64,000 nucleotides of DNA, from positions 227,590 through 291,589 of the forward strand of contig CAADRB010000027.1 in assembly GCA_900708905.1 (NCBI GenBank), given 5' to 3'. The notes beneath the pieces are model-generated. The model was given only the letters and a program-made list of their open reading frames with translations. It made no database searches and had not been told where the DNA came from. This stretch comes from Hymenolepis diminuta (lineage: Eukaryota > Platyhelminthes > Cestoda > Cyclophyllidea > Hymenolepididae). Both the position numbers and the translations under genes were made by a program. Position 1 is the first letter of the stretch. The number at the start of each line of letters is the position of its first letter. This document shows, one piece after another, positions 46,054-61,000 of the stretch.

Positions 46054-49000
46054 ATGGCAACAGACGGTGAATCATGGCAAATGGTATTTATTCCTTTCAT
46101 ATATTTTTACTCATTGTTGCTGTTTTGTAATTTAATCTAAATTTCATTTAAATAAGTATCCGATTTTACTTATATATCATGTTTTCAATGCTTTTATTGT
46201 CGAAACTAAGAAAACTTGTCATTATTTATTTATCAGTAATCTTTTTACTTGCAATTCAGTCAGATTCTCAATCTTACATATTTTAAGCATCCTAAGACAT
46301 TGGCGAACTAATTTTGCTTTTGTTACATATAATCTAAAAATTTGGTCGGAGGTTGATTTCAGGTGAAAGGTAGAGATAGTCTGTATTGACTAAGAATTTT
46401 GGATTTAAGTTAAATAATATTTTCGGTTTACTCTCAATAGAGTCCATATTTTTGGCTGACATTAATGTTTCATTAATGTTACCGGTTAGCTAAACTAAAA
46501 ATAATTTTTTAGAATCTCGAAAGTTGGCGAGAACGCCGAAGGGCGGCAGCGAGAGCTATGACACTAGAAATTCAACAGACCTGCCCTCCTTCGCCTCCTC
46601 CACCACAAGGGATTACTGAACCCGTCAACAGATCCGTCACTCTCCCATCTTCCAGTATTGATATTAGGGAAACGCTGAGGAAGTTCAGGTAAGTCAGTCA
46701 CCTTCCCCCTGGAATATATATCTTTACCACAGCTGATGCACCTCACTCGCACCTGGTCTACTTCATCCTTTTTTAAAGAACGCTAGAAAAGCTACCCGCC
46801 TCAGGCGCTGATAAGCGATTCACCACACAGAAGGACCTCAATTCGGTTTCAAATGGTATTGTCAAAAACAGTCCTTTTCTGCTTTCGGACGCGGAAAGAG
46901 CGAAACAATTTGCCAATGGTGTAAGATCCTCCACTTGTACTACTTATCACGCTATAATTTCAAACAGTCATATGATTTTGTTGTCACAAATGTCCTTTAA
47001 ACGAACCCTCAAATGAATAGTTTTCACCTCAAAAGATGCTAAATTCCATAAATTGGAAAGGATATGAGGTGATTTGAATCCCATTCGTGCAAAGTGAATT
47101 TTCCTTTGACAATAAGCTAAAATAAAAAACGAATGGACTTAGCCATAACACAAATCCTCCATTTCAGGCTTATCTATTTTTTCAAAACAATTGTTGTTTT
47201 TATGTGTCATATACAAATTATTTCTTAATTTCACCAAATTTCTACCCTTAAGTAGCACTTATCTCAGCACTAAAGGCACTTTAGGGATGACACAAAGTTA
47301 CACATCTAATGATATTTATAAAGATAATAAGATACGACCGTCTTTCCCAAAATTAGAGGACCAAGAGTTGGATTGGAATACTAGTATTAGATAATCGTAG
47401 AGGAAAGAGGGAAAGGGGAGATTGAATGATAAGAAGAGAGAGAATAGTAAATAGGAGAGCTTGTCATGAACGTCTAACCGGCGGGTGTTTGTGAAGTTGT
47501 GAGAAATTTGACCGATGAGATACACTGAGAAGGATTATCTGGGTTTTGCTCTTCGTGAGTCACTTGGTGACTATTTAGACAAGCAAACATGCGAGTAATC
47601 GTTTTGTTCTACAATCCTTAAAATTGAGAAATCTCTACCAAATATCACAGGTGATCATTGTCAAATACTAAATGTGTAAAGTAATTTCTCAGCTCGTGTC
47701 ACCAGATATCGCAGATATGTGCGTTGTTACTACGCCACTTGCACGTATCTCGATTTCAAGCATTGATCATCTTGAATTCCATTTCAATTCCCTTCTATCT
47801 CTTCCTGGAACAGCAGTAATCTACAAACAGTCTGGATGCGTTAAACTACTGTGCGCTGATGTTTAACTCAGCACGGTTAAATTAATTTCATTTGTATTGT
47901 AAGTAACTAAGAGACTCTTAATTAACTGCTATGTATTAACAAACGCTTTATTAAAATCGGTGATAATAATATCTAAATTTTGATTCGATCATCAAGTTAA
48001 GTATATTTGAACTCTTTCGCTCAATTAAAGTAGTATTGCAAGTAATTACACCAATTTTAACTCTGCAATAATTGTCACTATTCAATCAAGTAGTGTTTTG
48101 ACTACGCATTTACTTATCGGTTAATGACTTTTTATGTCTTTTAAAATGAACTGCTTCTCCCATGAAAGAAATTTCTCGATGTTGATTTTTTTATTTGGAG
48201 AAAGTTTTATTCTCCAGAAAAAATAATTGCCATAAACCCGATCGAATTAAGTCAATTTTCAGCCAAATTTCCGACTTCTTAAGCACGGTTTTAATTGAAA
48301 GATCGATTTGACTTTCTAGCGCGACAGTGGTACAACAATAACGAGCTCGTCTGTTTATTCAGAGGTCACGGTCTCAACGCTCATCTTTTGCACATTCAGT
48401 GAGCAAAATGACCAACCGTATAAGTTAATTTAAAACTATAGTGATATGGCAGAATGCGACTCTCAGGCTAGTAGGCTCCCAAGATGTTAATACTTTACCC
48501 TTAATATGTTTTGTGCAACACTTCAACTAATATGTCTAAAAAAATTTATTATCATTTGTTATAATCCATGACAAGACATAGAAAATTACAGTTTTTTTTA
48601 TTACCGGAAGCATCCAAAATTGAGTAAAAGTAAACAGTTTAAAAATGGCTTAAAGGAAAGAGCATCGAGGGATGTTGAGAATAAAGAAAGGGCATCAAAA
48701 TAATTTTACTGTAATTGGGGTGTACACTATATATTTAACGGTAAATTCACTGTTTCACATTTCTAAGCTCAAATTTCATGTTTTCTCCTCTGAGTAACTT
48801 CTTATCTCCTTTTTGACGGATTCATTAACAGGGATGGTCGCGATGCCAATTCGATTCAGTCATTTTTTCCAAAGTCAGAGAGGCTGGATGATATTAGCTT
48901 ACATGCATTTAGCATATTAGAGGTCGCTAGAGTTCAAGAAAAATGGTAAGGAATTCTCAAAGGTACGCTTTACTCCCAAGTTTCCCTTTGATTAACTTCT

Positions 49001-52000
49001 CTTCTGCCTTACTATTTTTTCTTAAAATTAAGTGTCATTCGTACCATTATAGTCCACATTTAACTGTATTCTAATGATGTCGCCTAATTTTAATAACAAA
49101 TTAACTGACGTTGTCTTGATGAAATTGTTCCAGAAAAGGAAAGTTCACGCAAGGCATTTTGATTGGTTCTTTGTTTGACGAATGGCATTGGCCTTATAAT
49201 CTAATCAATGTTTTATCGACGAATTGTAGACAGCTTATCAATTAGCATTAGCGCTAATAAACCCGGAATACGTACAATGCCGACCTTTTTAAGTAAATTA
49301 TGGAAATTTTTTCCCGCAACACATGGACTTAAGCTAACTGAGAGTTAAACAATATATATCTCTAAAAATTCGGACCGGTGGGTTTTTTAGATGACGTTAT
49401 GATACTTTTTAAGTAGTAAAGCTGGAAAAATTACCTTTTAATCGAATCGGGGTGCTTAATAAATAACCTATTATTTCGCCTACATTGTGGACCTCAGGAA
49501 GAGGCATAACTCTTTCCTCTCACATTGTAATCCAATATAATTGTGAATTGCAATCCATATACACATCCTTGTCACAAATGGAACTACTATCATCTCCAAC
49601 TTAATTTAAGAGTTATGGGAAGAATGCTAAATAATATTAGCCAATCTTCTTCCTTGACTTATTTCAACGTGGGAGAATGTTGAATTTATTAGTTGACTAT
49701 TAACTTCGCAAATTGGTCGCAAAAGAATCTAATTCTGAAAAGAAACTGTACACTTTTCAAGCTAAGTGTTACAAGATATTCCTTAATGATATTATAATAA
49801 TATTATCATAACCCGTTGCAAGACAAAACTTTTCAATCTTGAAAAGAATCTGAAGTCCAGTAAGGGGCTTGGAAATATATTAAAAGAGGTCTACTCCATT
49901 TGCTTTTTGAATTCAGTTGAAAAATATTATTTTACTGAGTGTTCCACTATCTCATGTTCCGAAGTTCAAATTTCATGACTAAACCTCCAAATTACTGGGC
50001 AAATTCTTGTTTACTATGCTCAGTGCTTATTGACCGGCTTATTTAATATCTCAGTCGGGGAGCCTCTTTGCCACCATCTTTAGATTGCTTTAAATAATGC
50101 AGCCAGTCAAGCCATTCAGTGGATTTGTGTCAATATGTATTGAACCCATGGCCTCGGATTTAGAGGAAGAACATTTTACTTTCTTTGATGCCTGAGAACA
50201 TTCAACTTGACGATGAGTTCATAATTTAATTTTAGTGCACTCGAACAAAATATCGTATCTGATATATCATTTGGATATCGAGTACGTAGCCCTCAAAAAA
50301 ATATTTACTGAGGGTAGAAGAAGGGCAAAGTGGGATATATCAGTCTCTAAACCAAGAGTTCTACATATCTCCAGTCGAGATTTCAGTCCTATTATCCATA
50401 AAAGGATAATTCCCTGAAAGTTTGGGAGTAATTCTTTGGAGCTTAGCCTTTAAAGGTGTAATAGATGGTGTTTTTTAAAGAGCACTTTCTTAGTCGCATT
50501 AAGTTAGAATTGGCCTGATTGGAGAAGAAAGCGTCAATTAAGTCAGTAGGATAAATAGCGTTTTCATTTTTGTTTGTGAGGATCAAAAATCAATTCATTA
50601 ATCGATGACATTTACAAAACTTAACCTATACGCACTATTTGTTCTGTACCTAACCCTATAAACGCGCTTTGTTCTAATATAGTTTATTTATTCTATTAAG
50701 GAAATTCCCATTTTTTATGAAGTGTTGTGTTTTGAAAATGCAAGCGAACGTCAACTTCATTTATAAAAACAAAAAGTTAAGCTTCGACGAAGTTCAATGC
50801 TTTCAGGTATCTTAAGGGTAGAATTATTCGCTCATTACTGCTCGAAATCAAAAAGAAGCTCAGTTTTCACGGCTGAAGTAAGCAAACTTGGTTCTCTCTA
50901 CCCTATTAAATATTATATTAAAACCTAGACGTTAGCCTTTCAAACTTTGATATTAAGTGGAATTGATCATTCCTCTTTAATAACAGAAGAGCATTAAATA
51001 TATATAAGTTAACTAGCGGATAGGCGTCGTACACGTTAGAAAGAAAATCTATTCACTGTTTTGCATTTTTTTCTTCAGAATTCGGAGAAGCGATCTCCAC
51101 CAATTCGTATACGCCTCGTTTTCAACTCAGACTGCGTTAAGGCAGACAACTTGGGTCTAGTTGTTGGAGCAGAGGGTGCCGATGACGGACCGCCATTTGT
51201 AATTCGGGGTCTAGTTAAAGGTGAAGTGTTTTTACATCCTTTTTCTTTATTTGTCTACATTTTCACCCATAAATTTTGTGTGCTTACTCGAAAAAATGCC
51301 ACCTTTTCCGAAAGCGATCACAAAATGTCAATCATTTGGCTTCGTTTTGGGACTTTTGAAGTGGATGATTGTATTTTATTTGTGTGGACTATGAACGTGT
51401 TGCGTAGAGTTTTTCAATTTGCCATATGTTTCTTTCCCTTGCAAAACAAGTTTAAGTACCAGCCAATTAATCGTTAGAGATCTGAAGAGAAATGTATATC
51501 AAGCTGAATAAGATCAACCTCTGAATTGAGTCAGTCACCCTAATTTCGATCGCAGACGTTTTTATTAGACGCCCAGGTCACCAAATTCTGAAATTTAGAC
51601 TTTTGAAAATAAATTCTCACTGCAGCATCCTAACGCCTTTGGTGGAAAGAAGATGACTAGATACAGTTATTTATTTCCAATATTTCTTATTTTTGAAATA
51701 AATAAAAATAAAATGAATCAAGCAGATAATACTACTTACTGAATTTTGATTACATTGATTTACTCATTGTATTCCCTCTTTTCTATTCTATTGCCTTGTA
51801 AGTAGCTTTGCTCGAGAGGGAAACTCATATTTAAGCTATTTTTGAGCCCACTTGAGGCTAGATTCAATAACAGAACAAGAAAAAACTTACAGTTCCAAAA
51901 TTAATATGCAATAATGTATAAATTAATAAAAATTATAACAATTTTCTTTATCAAAATGTATAATATATATTTATAATGTAATATATAATGTATTATATTA

Positions 52001-55000
52001 TAATATCATATAATTTATAATATAACAATATACATAATATATATATATACATATGGGCATTACCATTCAATTTAAACAAGTAGCTGATTTTTGAGAATGC
52101 AATTCCTCATTTTATCTTAACTAAAACTACTCCATTAATCCAATTCTCTTCACAGATAAGAACCATGAGAGTTAGGTATTTCTTTAATCTCCCTCTTTCG
52201 AGGTTTTTCTTTTAGGAAACACACGAATAATCATATTTCGATTAATCTTCTACAGCTTTGTTTATATACTCTCTCATTATCTATTGACACTAGATTCAAT
52301 GGCAGAGCGAGGGAATCTGCAGGTTGGTGATGAATTACTTTCTGTGGATAATCTTTGTTGTACACACACATCGGATCGTCCCTTACTCATCAAAAATCTC
52401 ACAAAACTTCATCAAGAACTCCAAAGATTGACCAACAAGCAGAGGCCCGTGGAGGTGAAAGTGTTTCGGGATAAAGAAAAGGGTAAATTTGTTCAAATAG
52501 TATTGTTACCATCACTTTGAATATTTATTGCTAAGACTGACTGTAACGTGTTGTTATTAAGAAGTATAAGTGTAGATAGTTATGATTGTGGCGTAGTGGT
52601 CAGAGGTCACGGAATCGCCACCCATCAACGCGTATCAACTAAATAGTTAGAATTGATTATGAAAGGGTGGCAGAAAACTAGTTTCCCTTCAGAGCGGTCT
52701 CAAGATGCTTTTTTCTCCGCTCGAGGTGTCACTTCGCTTCTATATGCATGAAACCCATTATCCCTATTGTTTTTAACATTAATTTCCTTTACCGATTAAA
52801 TGCTCTCAACCTTATGCCTTTAGATGCATTAATATATTTTATAAAAACTATACAACGTTTAACATACATTTTGATTAATTTTAATTACCTGTGAAATCGT
52901 TCTAAACTTTTGTATTTCGTATAGTCAATCATTTTATGGACATCTAATAATCGAGAAGGAAAAAAAGGTGCAATAATTAGTGGGTATCTTAAAAAAAATA
53001 AACCAGGTACCTACCCCATTGATAATTCACAGGATAATTAGAAATTAGTACTTCTATCAGTTTAAAAATTTCACAAATCATTGCCAAATTTTCTGGTCGT
53101 GAAGAAAAATTATTTCCCATATTTTCTAGCACTATAAACAAGATTTAAGCTTTGAATGACGTGGGAAAGTAGCAACTAAAATTGAGCGGTGATAGACACT
53201 TGTGGATATACCATTCTGATTTACTCTATTTAAGTATGTGACTTCGCTTCACCTTGCATCTACAATAATTTGTCTACTTCAAATATCTTCATCTTCGGTT
53301 TTATTAAGTGAAAATGGAATAATAATAAATAAGGAGGTGGAAGTGTTCCCGCCATATTAATTTAAAGGGTATCAAAGCATTGAGAAGTAAGATTTTATTC
53401 GAAGATTCCAGATAGCTGAATCACAGTTTATTATGATTTCCAAGTCTATTTAGGAAAGCGTTTTCAAATACTCAGCTTAGGTAGAGGCGTAGTATGGTAA
53501 GAAACTCGACTTCTGTCATTCTTTTTAAAAGATATGCCTAACCTATGTGGTTGGTTATTCTCCAACTGGTTATCCACTGGTGGACATCAAATTCCTGATT
53601 AGCCTAAATACTACACCTACTTAACTGTTAGAAGGCAATTTATTATTCCGGTATTTATTTTTGAAACTGTTTTAGATCGCGTTCGTTAGTCCTTAAATAC
53701 TGATGCCGTGAAATACTTTCTCGACGTTTTGTTTGATTTAACTTTGCCGCGACTATGTATAGGCTTTCTTCTTATTTCTTGCGGATAACTGATTGATCAA
53801 AAATTATTTTTATCGCTTTCATTACCGTATCGCAAATCTCTAAAACCATTCGCACACTATGGATAATACATATCCGACTGTGTACAACGGTTAACATTTG
53901 AAATATTGTAACTCACAAGCGCCCTTCTACCTTGTACCAATTAGTATCTTTTCCAATTCACTCCCATTTTTCGACAGTCCAATCTGTTTGCATGATAATT
54001 ACTATTACTTTTTCCATTATTATTGCCCATGGTAAACGCAAGAATACCCTCTACAAGTGTTAACTATGGGAAAATATATGAAAAGGGAAAAATAAAAAAT
54101 GTGGGATAAAATTTGGAGTCAACTAAAAGCTGAAGACTAATTAAGACCCTCTGAGTGTTATTTTACTTGAATTGTCTACATTCTAAAATAGATATAGCCC
54201 ACTATGCCATATTTTAATGAATCAGCATTCGAATTCAGTTAATTCCCCAATTATTCCTAGCTAGATTCATGTTCGCACTTTTCAGAACTTGTTGATCAGT
54301 TTATTTAATTGAGCATTCAAGCATACCACCTTAGTAAGTTTGTCATATTAGATTGACAAGAATAGCTATGTAACACCGGCCATAATGTTTTTTTTAACAA
54401 ATCGAAGTTCATACGCTCATTCCAACACTCATCTTAGATAGAGTAGCATCACACAGACTATCATATGAGAAACTTGAGTTTTGCCACCCTCTTGATGGAT
54501 CAGACTTAAACATTGCGGTTGGACATTATGCTCATTAGATGTGCACCGATGGGCATTGAACTCGATGCAGACGAGCAAGTTAACTGAGGCATCACTGGCG
54601 CACTTCATAATAATTATAGTAATGTTCAACCTTTTTGAAGGAAAGCGCCTTCCAGTAATTATATTTAACAAAATTCTAGCGTATTGAAACTTTCGAATGA
54701 GAAGCTAACATTTTGTTGCCCCTCTTTTGACCAATGTTAATCATGGCTTGGACTGAATTTACACTGACGAAATTTAAACACAAACAACGCTTCTTGACCG
54801 GGAGTTGAACCCAAGCCGACCGAGAGATAGTGATAGCGTGTTATTTATCGCAACATTGGAAATTGAGCACACATTCATAGGTAACAGGCCCTGACAAGAT
54901 CACGTCTTAATAATATTGAATGAGCCGCAGTTGTATGGGTAGAAGAAGAGGGGTGAACTTTGTAACATGGAATGTTTTATCGTACTCGAGTCACCATGTC

Positions 55001-58000
55001 TCAGTGGAATTTCAAAATGTGTTCAGATTCTAGAAAGCAAAATTTCATAATTGTAAAATGTCCTTTACCTACAATCCCGACCAACATCTCTCTGCTGTTG
55101 TACTCTTTTAGTACAGTGAAACGATCGTCTATCTGTCTGCTTATATATATATATATATATATATATGCCTTGACTATGACTAAAATTTGCCGCTCTTATG
55201 TTAAGTAAATGGAGGAAGGATAATGAATAACATCTAGAGAGAGCTGTCATATGTCATGTGTGTTATTGTTCAATTACGCATTTTAGCCATCGGACCCATT
55301 GGCATATTATCTATGCACAATAAATAGGGGGGGGATTTGCATATTGTCTGATTAGCATTTCCTCCCTTCACATTCGGACTTTGCATACTCTTTTTACAAT
55401 TATCTGCTAATAATGTTTACGAAATTATGTCAAATATGCGTGATTTTTCGTAAATAGGAAGTGTTTAAGGCATTAACCTTAAGTGTGTGCGTGTGATTTT
55501 CTAGATAAAGCGAAAATCTCACAAACAATTGCAGATCGGATACGAATTAATGGAATTTCAACAGCAACAGTTGAAACGAAGGTATGTTTATCGTTGTTAA
55601 CTGTTCTTTTATCTGTTTATTCATATTTAATTATTATAGGTTTTTCCTATTTGTAGAAAGACACCTCTCAGCTCAATACTTCTTCACATTCAAGGTAAGA
55701 GATATATTCTTATTGAGCTCTAATTTATTAAAAATGGTCAAAAGCACTGAAAATTCGAGTTATTGTTCCCAATGTTGTCATTAATGTTAGTACAAATTTG
55801 GCACCCAGGATTATATTAAATATGAGATAACTCAGTTTGTTTATGACTGTTTAGTTAAGCGTATCAGTTTATTTAAAACATAGTCAAGATCAGTACATTA
55901 AATGTAGATCTGAAATTCGATAAAAATCCTAATTGTATACATCATTTATTTTCTTGCAAAGCAAAAAAAAAATAAAAAATTTCTAAACAGAATGAAGCAT
56001 TTAATAGTGAACAAAAAATAACAATGTTGTTTACATTGAGAGTAAAGGAGGAAGAAAAGTCAGTAAATCAAAAGAACTTTACTACACCTGAACTCGGGAT
56101 TCATCTGTTTGTTTTACTTAAGTACGCTGTAACAAGAATTTCAATAAATTTTGCATCTCGCCCTTGGTGTCTGGATAAAAACGCAGACATTTAAAATTCA
56201 GTAGATAGATATTTGCTAGTTGATCTCCGTCTATAGAGTTCAGAGTTGGCTGACTGGAGGATGGAACTGAGAGGAGTTGATCGTGCTTATAGCAGTGTAT
56301 TTAGGTTTTGATGGCTATTAGAATCCATTGGAAATTATATTTGCTTAGCTTAGTGGAAAGCATTTCTGGTTATCAAAATCAGTTAGAAATTTCCAAAAAG
56401 GAGCAAATTAGACACCAGGTTGACTGTTTTCAAAAACGAATTTTCGGAAAACTAATTTGCATGAAGTCGTTGAAAAACAAGAGTGTCATATGATGTTTGT
56501 AAAGAGATTTTTAAGGCAGCCTCAAAAAAAAAACAACGCCTTTTCGGATATTTTTCTTGTATAGAATGAAGCTTTCTGGTTGATATGGGCGATATCATGA
56601 GTGAGATAAATATTTCGCAAATAACACCTGAAGTATATGATATGTGTGACGCTAGATATATTAATCCAGTTTCCATAATTCTTTTACGACTGAGTAATTG
56701 AAGTTAGAGAATTTTATCCAGGAATACATTAGCATTATCATCAGAGTGCCTCTCCTGAAATTTACTTACAAGCCTTACTTCTTAGAACACTTAATTTTCC
56801 ATATTATTTTCAGAGGAATTAAGGACTTAGTCTGTTTTAAAAACCTAATACGTTAATTATTGATAATTTAAAACAGCAAAATGAAAAGAACATCATGACT
56901 GGAGGTCTACTTTGAAATTCGAGTTGTTCGAGGCACCAGCGTAGAACTTATGGCGTTGAATTTTGTATAGATCTGAGCATGTGCTTCTAATACATTTATT
57001 CATAATCTCGGCTCTCGGACAAGTGGTTTCCGAATTTCATTAAGTACTGATAACTTAACAGGGTCCTGAATATTACATTTTGAAGGTCTTAATAGGAAGT
57101 TACTTTTCATCCATAGAGTACTGACTATCTGAACTGATAACTTCCTACGATTGTGATATTCTTAAATACCGTCCTATGATGTGAAAATTACATCGAAAAA
57201 GAGGAATATATATACATATAAATAAATAAATATATTTTCCATTACCTTTTCTTCGTCTCTTTTATCGTTGGCGTCCTCGTGCTCTCTCAGTCTCTTCTAA
57301 AAACCCGATTCTTAACTGTTACCGTTCAGTAAAGTCTGTTTTGCCCCCAACTCTAACTTTTGGATCTCTGAGACTGTGGCTGTCTGCTGTTAGCAATTAG
57401 TCTTAGCTCCTACAATCTGAATACCACATTTTATAATTGACCGGTTTGTAAAAGTTTGCATTATGAAACTTCATATAGAATAATATCCGGCACTTTAGAC
57501 CCTTTCATATCGTTTCATTAATCCCAATACCAAGCATTATAAATTACAGGGAATCTGCAATAAGGTTGTCCGAATATCTAAAATTTTGGAAATGTAACTT
57601 TATTCTTGAAATAATGACAAAAATTCATTTAATTCATGTTAATCTCTAATTGTTTTAGTGAGTCTAACGACAGGATAGAGCTGTGGAGTGGTAACTAAGG
57701 CCTAGCAGTTAGCAACACCAAACGATATTTCACGATGTAGAACACAAGAATTGTGCATATCAAAGTTCATTGAACAAATCACGATGGGGATTCAAGAGAG
57801 AAAGAGATGAAGGACAGAGTAGATGGGGAGGAAGCGTAGGAACCGATAAATGACAAGTGTACATCTGCTCCCTCTTCAGAGGTGTGTTTAAAAGAGAGTT
57901 TTAAATAATTTCATGGAAAAGGGATAGCATAAACAAATTGAATGGTTCTGGAAATCGCTACGGTGAAATTGAACGTTAGCAGCGTTCATTCAAGCACCAC

Positions 58001-61000
58001 ATAATTAGCTTTCCCGCTAACACACGATGGTTCTCTACTGGGAACACTTCAAGCGCTACTGTGAGGTCGAAATAATTAACTCTCAGAGGTCAGTGATGAC
58101 CTGGGTAAAAAGTTTTGAGACGCATAGGGCTTCATTCTTCAGTCTCCTCCCAGCCTTGAGGTATTTAAAGGCGACAAAAACTCTTGGCCTTGAATTGGTT
58201 CGGGTATAATTGTCCTGTTTAAATCATAAGAGTCGCTCTTCGGGAAGTTGCAAGTACTAAATGTGGGAAACGGATGCTTGCATTATCAAAATGTCATGAA
58301 TAACAAATAATCGATGGAAAATGGGATATACGAAAATCCAAAAAAGGTTGCCTTGAAGAGCAGGTAATTAAAAGTGAAAGGGAAACATACGTATTTGAGG
58401 GTAGCGTAATGGGAACTTGTTCACTTGCTCTATTTCTGGATTGACAGTTGCATTTGTCATGTTTGTAGGACAATTTGTAAGGGCTTGCTGGCAAAATTGT
58501 TAACTCTTTTAACAGCGAAGTCAGGAGGACGAAAAAATCGTGACCTCTTAGCTAAAGCTTTTTCGTCGATTTTTTATCAGAAGAAAGTTGAGAAGATTTT
58601 ATTCGCTAGAAATCTGTTGTGATTAATTTAGAATTTCTGCATTTCAGTTATATAGTTTATCGAATACCTATTTTATGAAAGTTTCAAGTAATTTAAAAAG
58701 GGGTTCAAGCGGAGTGGATTAGAATTAATTATTTCCTTATTTATGGCATAATCATAAAATGAGTCTATCAAGTCCTCGGTTAAAAATATGTGCGATTTCT
58801 AAATTAAGTTCTATTTTTGCTATAATATAAACAACTATGAAAGAATGACCATAAACATGGTGTTCTAAATTAAGAATACGCATTCAAAAGTCTTAATATT
58901 GCCCTGGAATTTTGTTTTTTTATTAGAAAAGCGCTGTTTAATGTCATCTAATTTTATTTAACCATAATAATCAATAATGTTAGCTACTGGTAAAAATATA
59001 AATTTTTGTATTTAGACAATGGTGTCTGGCTCTGTTAAACCTCATCTCATTTCTTATTCAAATTCTCTAATATAAACAAACATTAAATTGGCTTTTGGAT
59101 ATACTTAGGAAATTTTACATCTTATTTATTTCTAATTTGTGACAAACTTACACTTCTTCATTGTGAGGAAGCATTAGAATACGGGGAACAGCAGACCATT
59201 CCAACGTTGGTTAGTGGAGGGAGATTGACTAGAAGCAGATAATAAAGTTTGAACATCGAAAAGATCATACAAATTCAGTCTTTGGATTCAGATTGTTCAC
59301 TTTTTACTTAGTTATGTTCTAATGCTCATTTTGCAGGATTTTCTTCCCTTCTCCTAAGTCCACTTGTGTTTGCGAAGTCCAGTTGATTAAACAGCCCATT
59401 TTTAAGAGTTTGAAAGATTTTAATATATCAGACCTCACGTATGTTTACTGAAGGTGAATTCTAAAAGTATCAGTGTTTATTATATTTTCCTGAATTAGTG
59501 TTTAGATTGAGTAAAATGGATTTACTATCTACCCACTAAATTGCTTTGAACAGGGAAAGAAAAAGGAAAGACGTGGCTTTATTCTTTTGTTATGATATAA
59601 ACAAACATTTAAAGACATGAGCAATCTGAATATATTGAATACATTTTAAAATATTAAAATAATATAAAGAAATTTCGTTCTTTTTTAAGAAATTCGCCTT
59701 TAAATGTTACCTAATTATTTCAGTCATATGAAATAATTACTCGTCACGATGCCAGTCATTAATAAAAAATAAATATATATTATTATTATGAATAATAAAA
59801 TTTAATTTAAATAATCCTTTGACAAAATTTTTTAAATTTTCACATGAATTGTTAGAGAATTTTATCGCATTAATAAAAGTTTATTTAAAAGTACTCTCAT
59901 AACAATTTAAAGCTAATTGGGAACACAAATATTCCTGAAACTGAATTTTTTGGAGTGGGAAACTATTAATTTACCTTCATGTTCTTTAATGGTTAATGGT
60001 TTTATTAAGTCTTAATTCAGTGTCTTGTTAGTAATAGTTAAGTTAGTTCGATGGATTAGTACCAACCAACGACTCCTAGACTGTGAAGAAGAAAAAATTA
60101 TTGCTAGCCATGCTTCAAAACAAATATGCTTTTAGAGGTGAAGTTTCTCCTTTATCCTATACATTTTCAAGAGGGTCAGTGGGGTATAAAATGCTAATTG
60201 AAGATATAAAATGATTTTCAGTATGTGTTACCATCTAACACAGATGGGAACTTCAATTTCGGAGATTTCCACATCTTGAATTTTGAAAGCTATCCACTTC
60301 TCGTCCATGTTGCATCAACGATCACATCTTTAACCAGTCCAAATGATTGATCAACAGATTTTTTTCACGATAGCTTGTTTTCTTAGAGGGCCTTTTATAT
60401 TTCCATCCACTTTTATTTTCAGTGATCAGAAGTTAAAACCAAGGATGAGTAAATAGTATTACCGTTTTAGTAATCCCAAAGATCCAATAACCGCTAATTA
60501 ACAGTTTCCCATAGTTACTTAGGAAGAAGCTCTTTTGTCTTCCAGTGAAAGAAATAATCATAGGTTTATTCAGTTGAAATATTTACCCTCATTAACTTTA
60601 GATAAGCGGTTGAACATTGCCAATAAATATATGTAATGAAGTAAATATATAATTAAGTGTTAAGTTAAGAGTGTCAATTCTGAATAAAGGAGTTACAAAC
60701 CAAATAATAATTGCTTCGAGGTAGGTCGTAGGTTTATTTAAACAAATTTTATAAAATGTGAGTGAAATTTGAAAGTTGGCAATAAAAATACTTACGGTAA
60801 ATAAGAAAGGGCATACCTTTCTTGTAAATTGCCATGTTCTCAAATGTTAGTTTGGAATTTCCGCACTCATAATTGAAATTTCCAGGACTGTTAATTCAAC
60901 TGTGATAAAACTTCTTTTCAAATAAACAGTAGGCAGGCAAAACAATTTATATGTTTAAGTATTTGAAACAATTGAACTCTGTCTAGAAGACTTAATTAAA

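Noticed and set aside
54781..54865. Possible genuine tRNA gene, because of the good B-box GGTTCAACTCCCGG
   Set aside because: No matching acceptor stem or A-box at the right distance, and the shared repeat body follows it; better explained as a SINE-like head.
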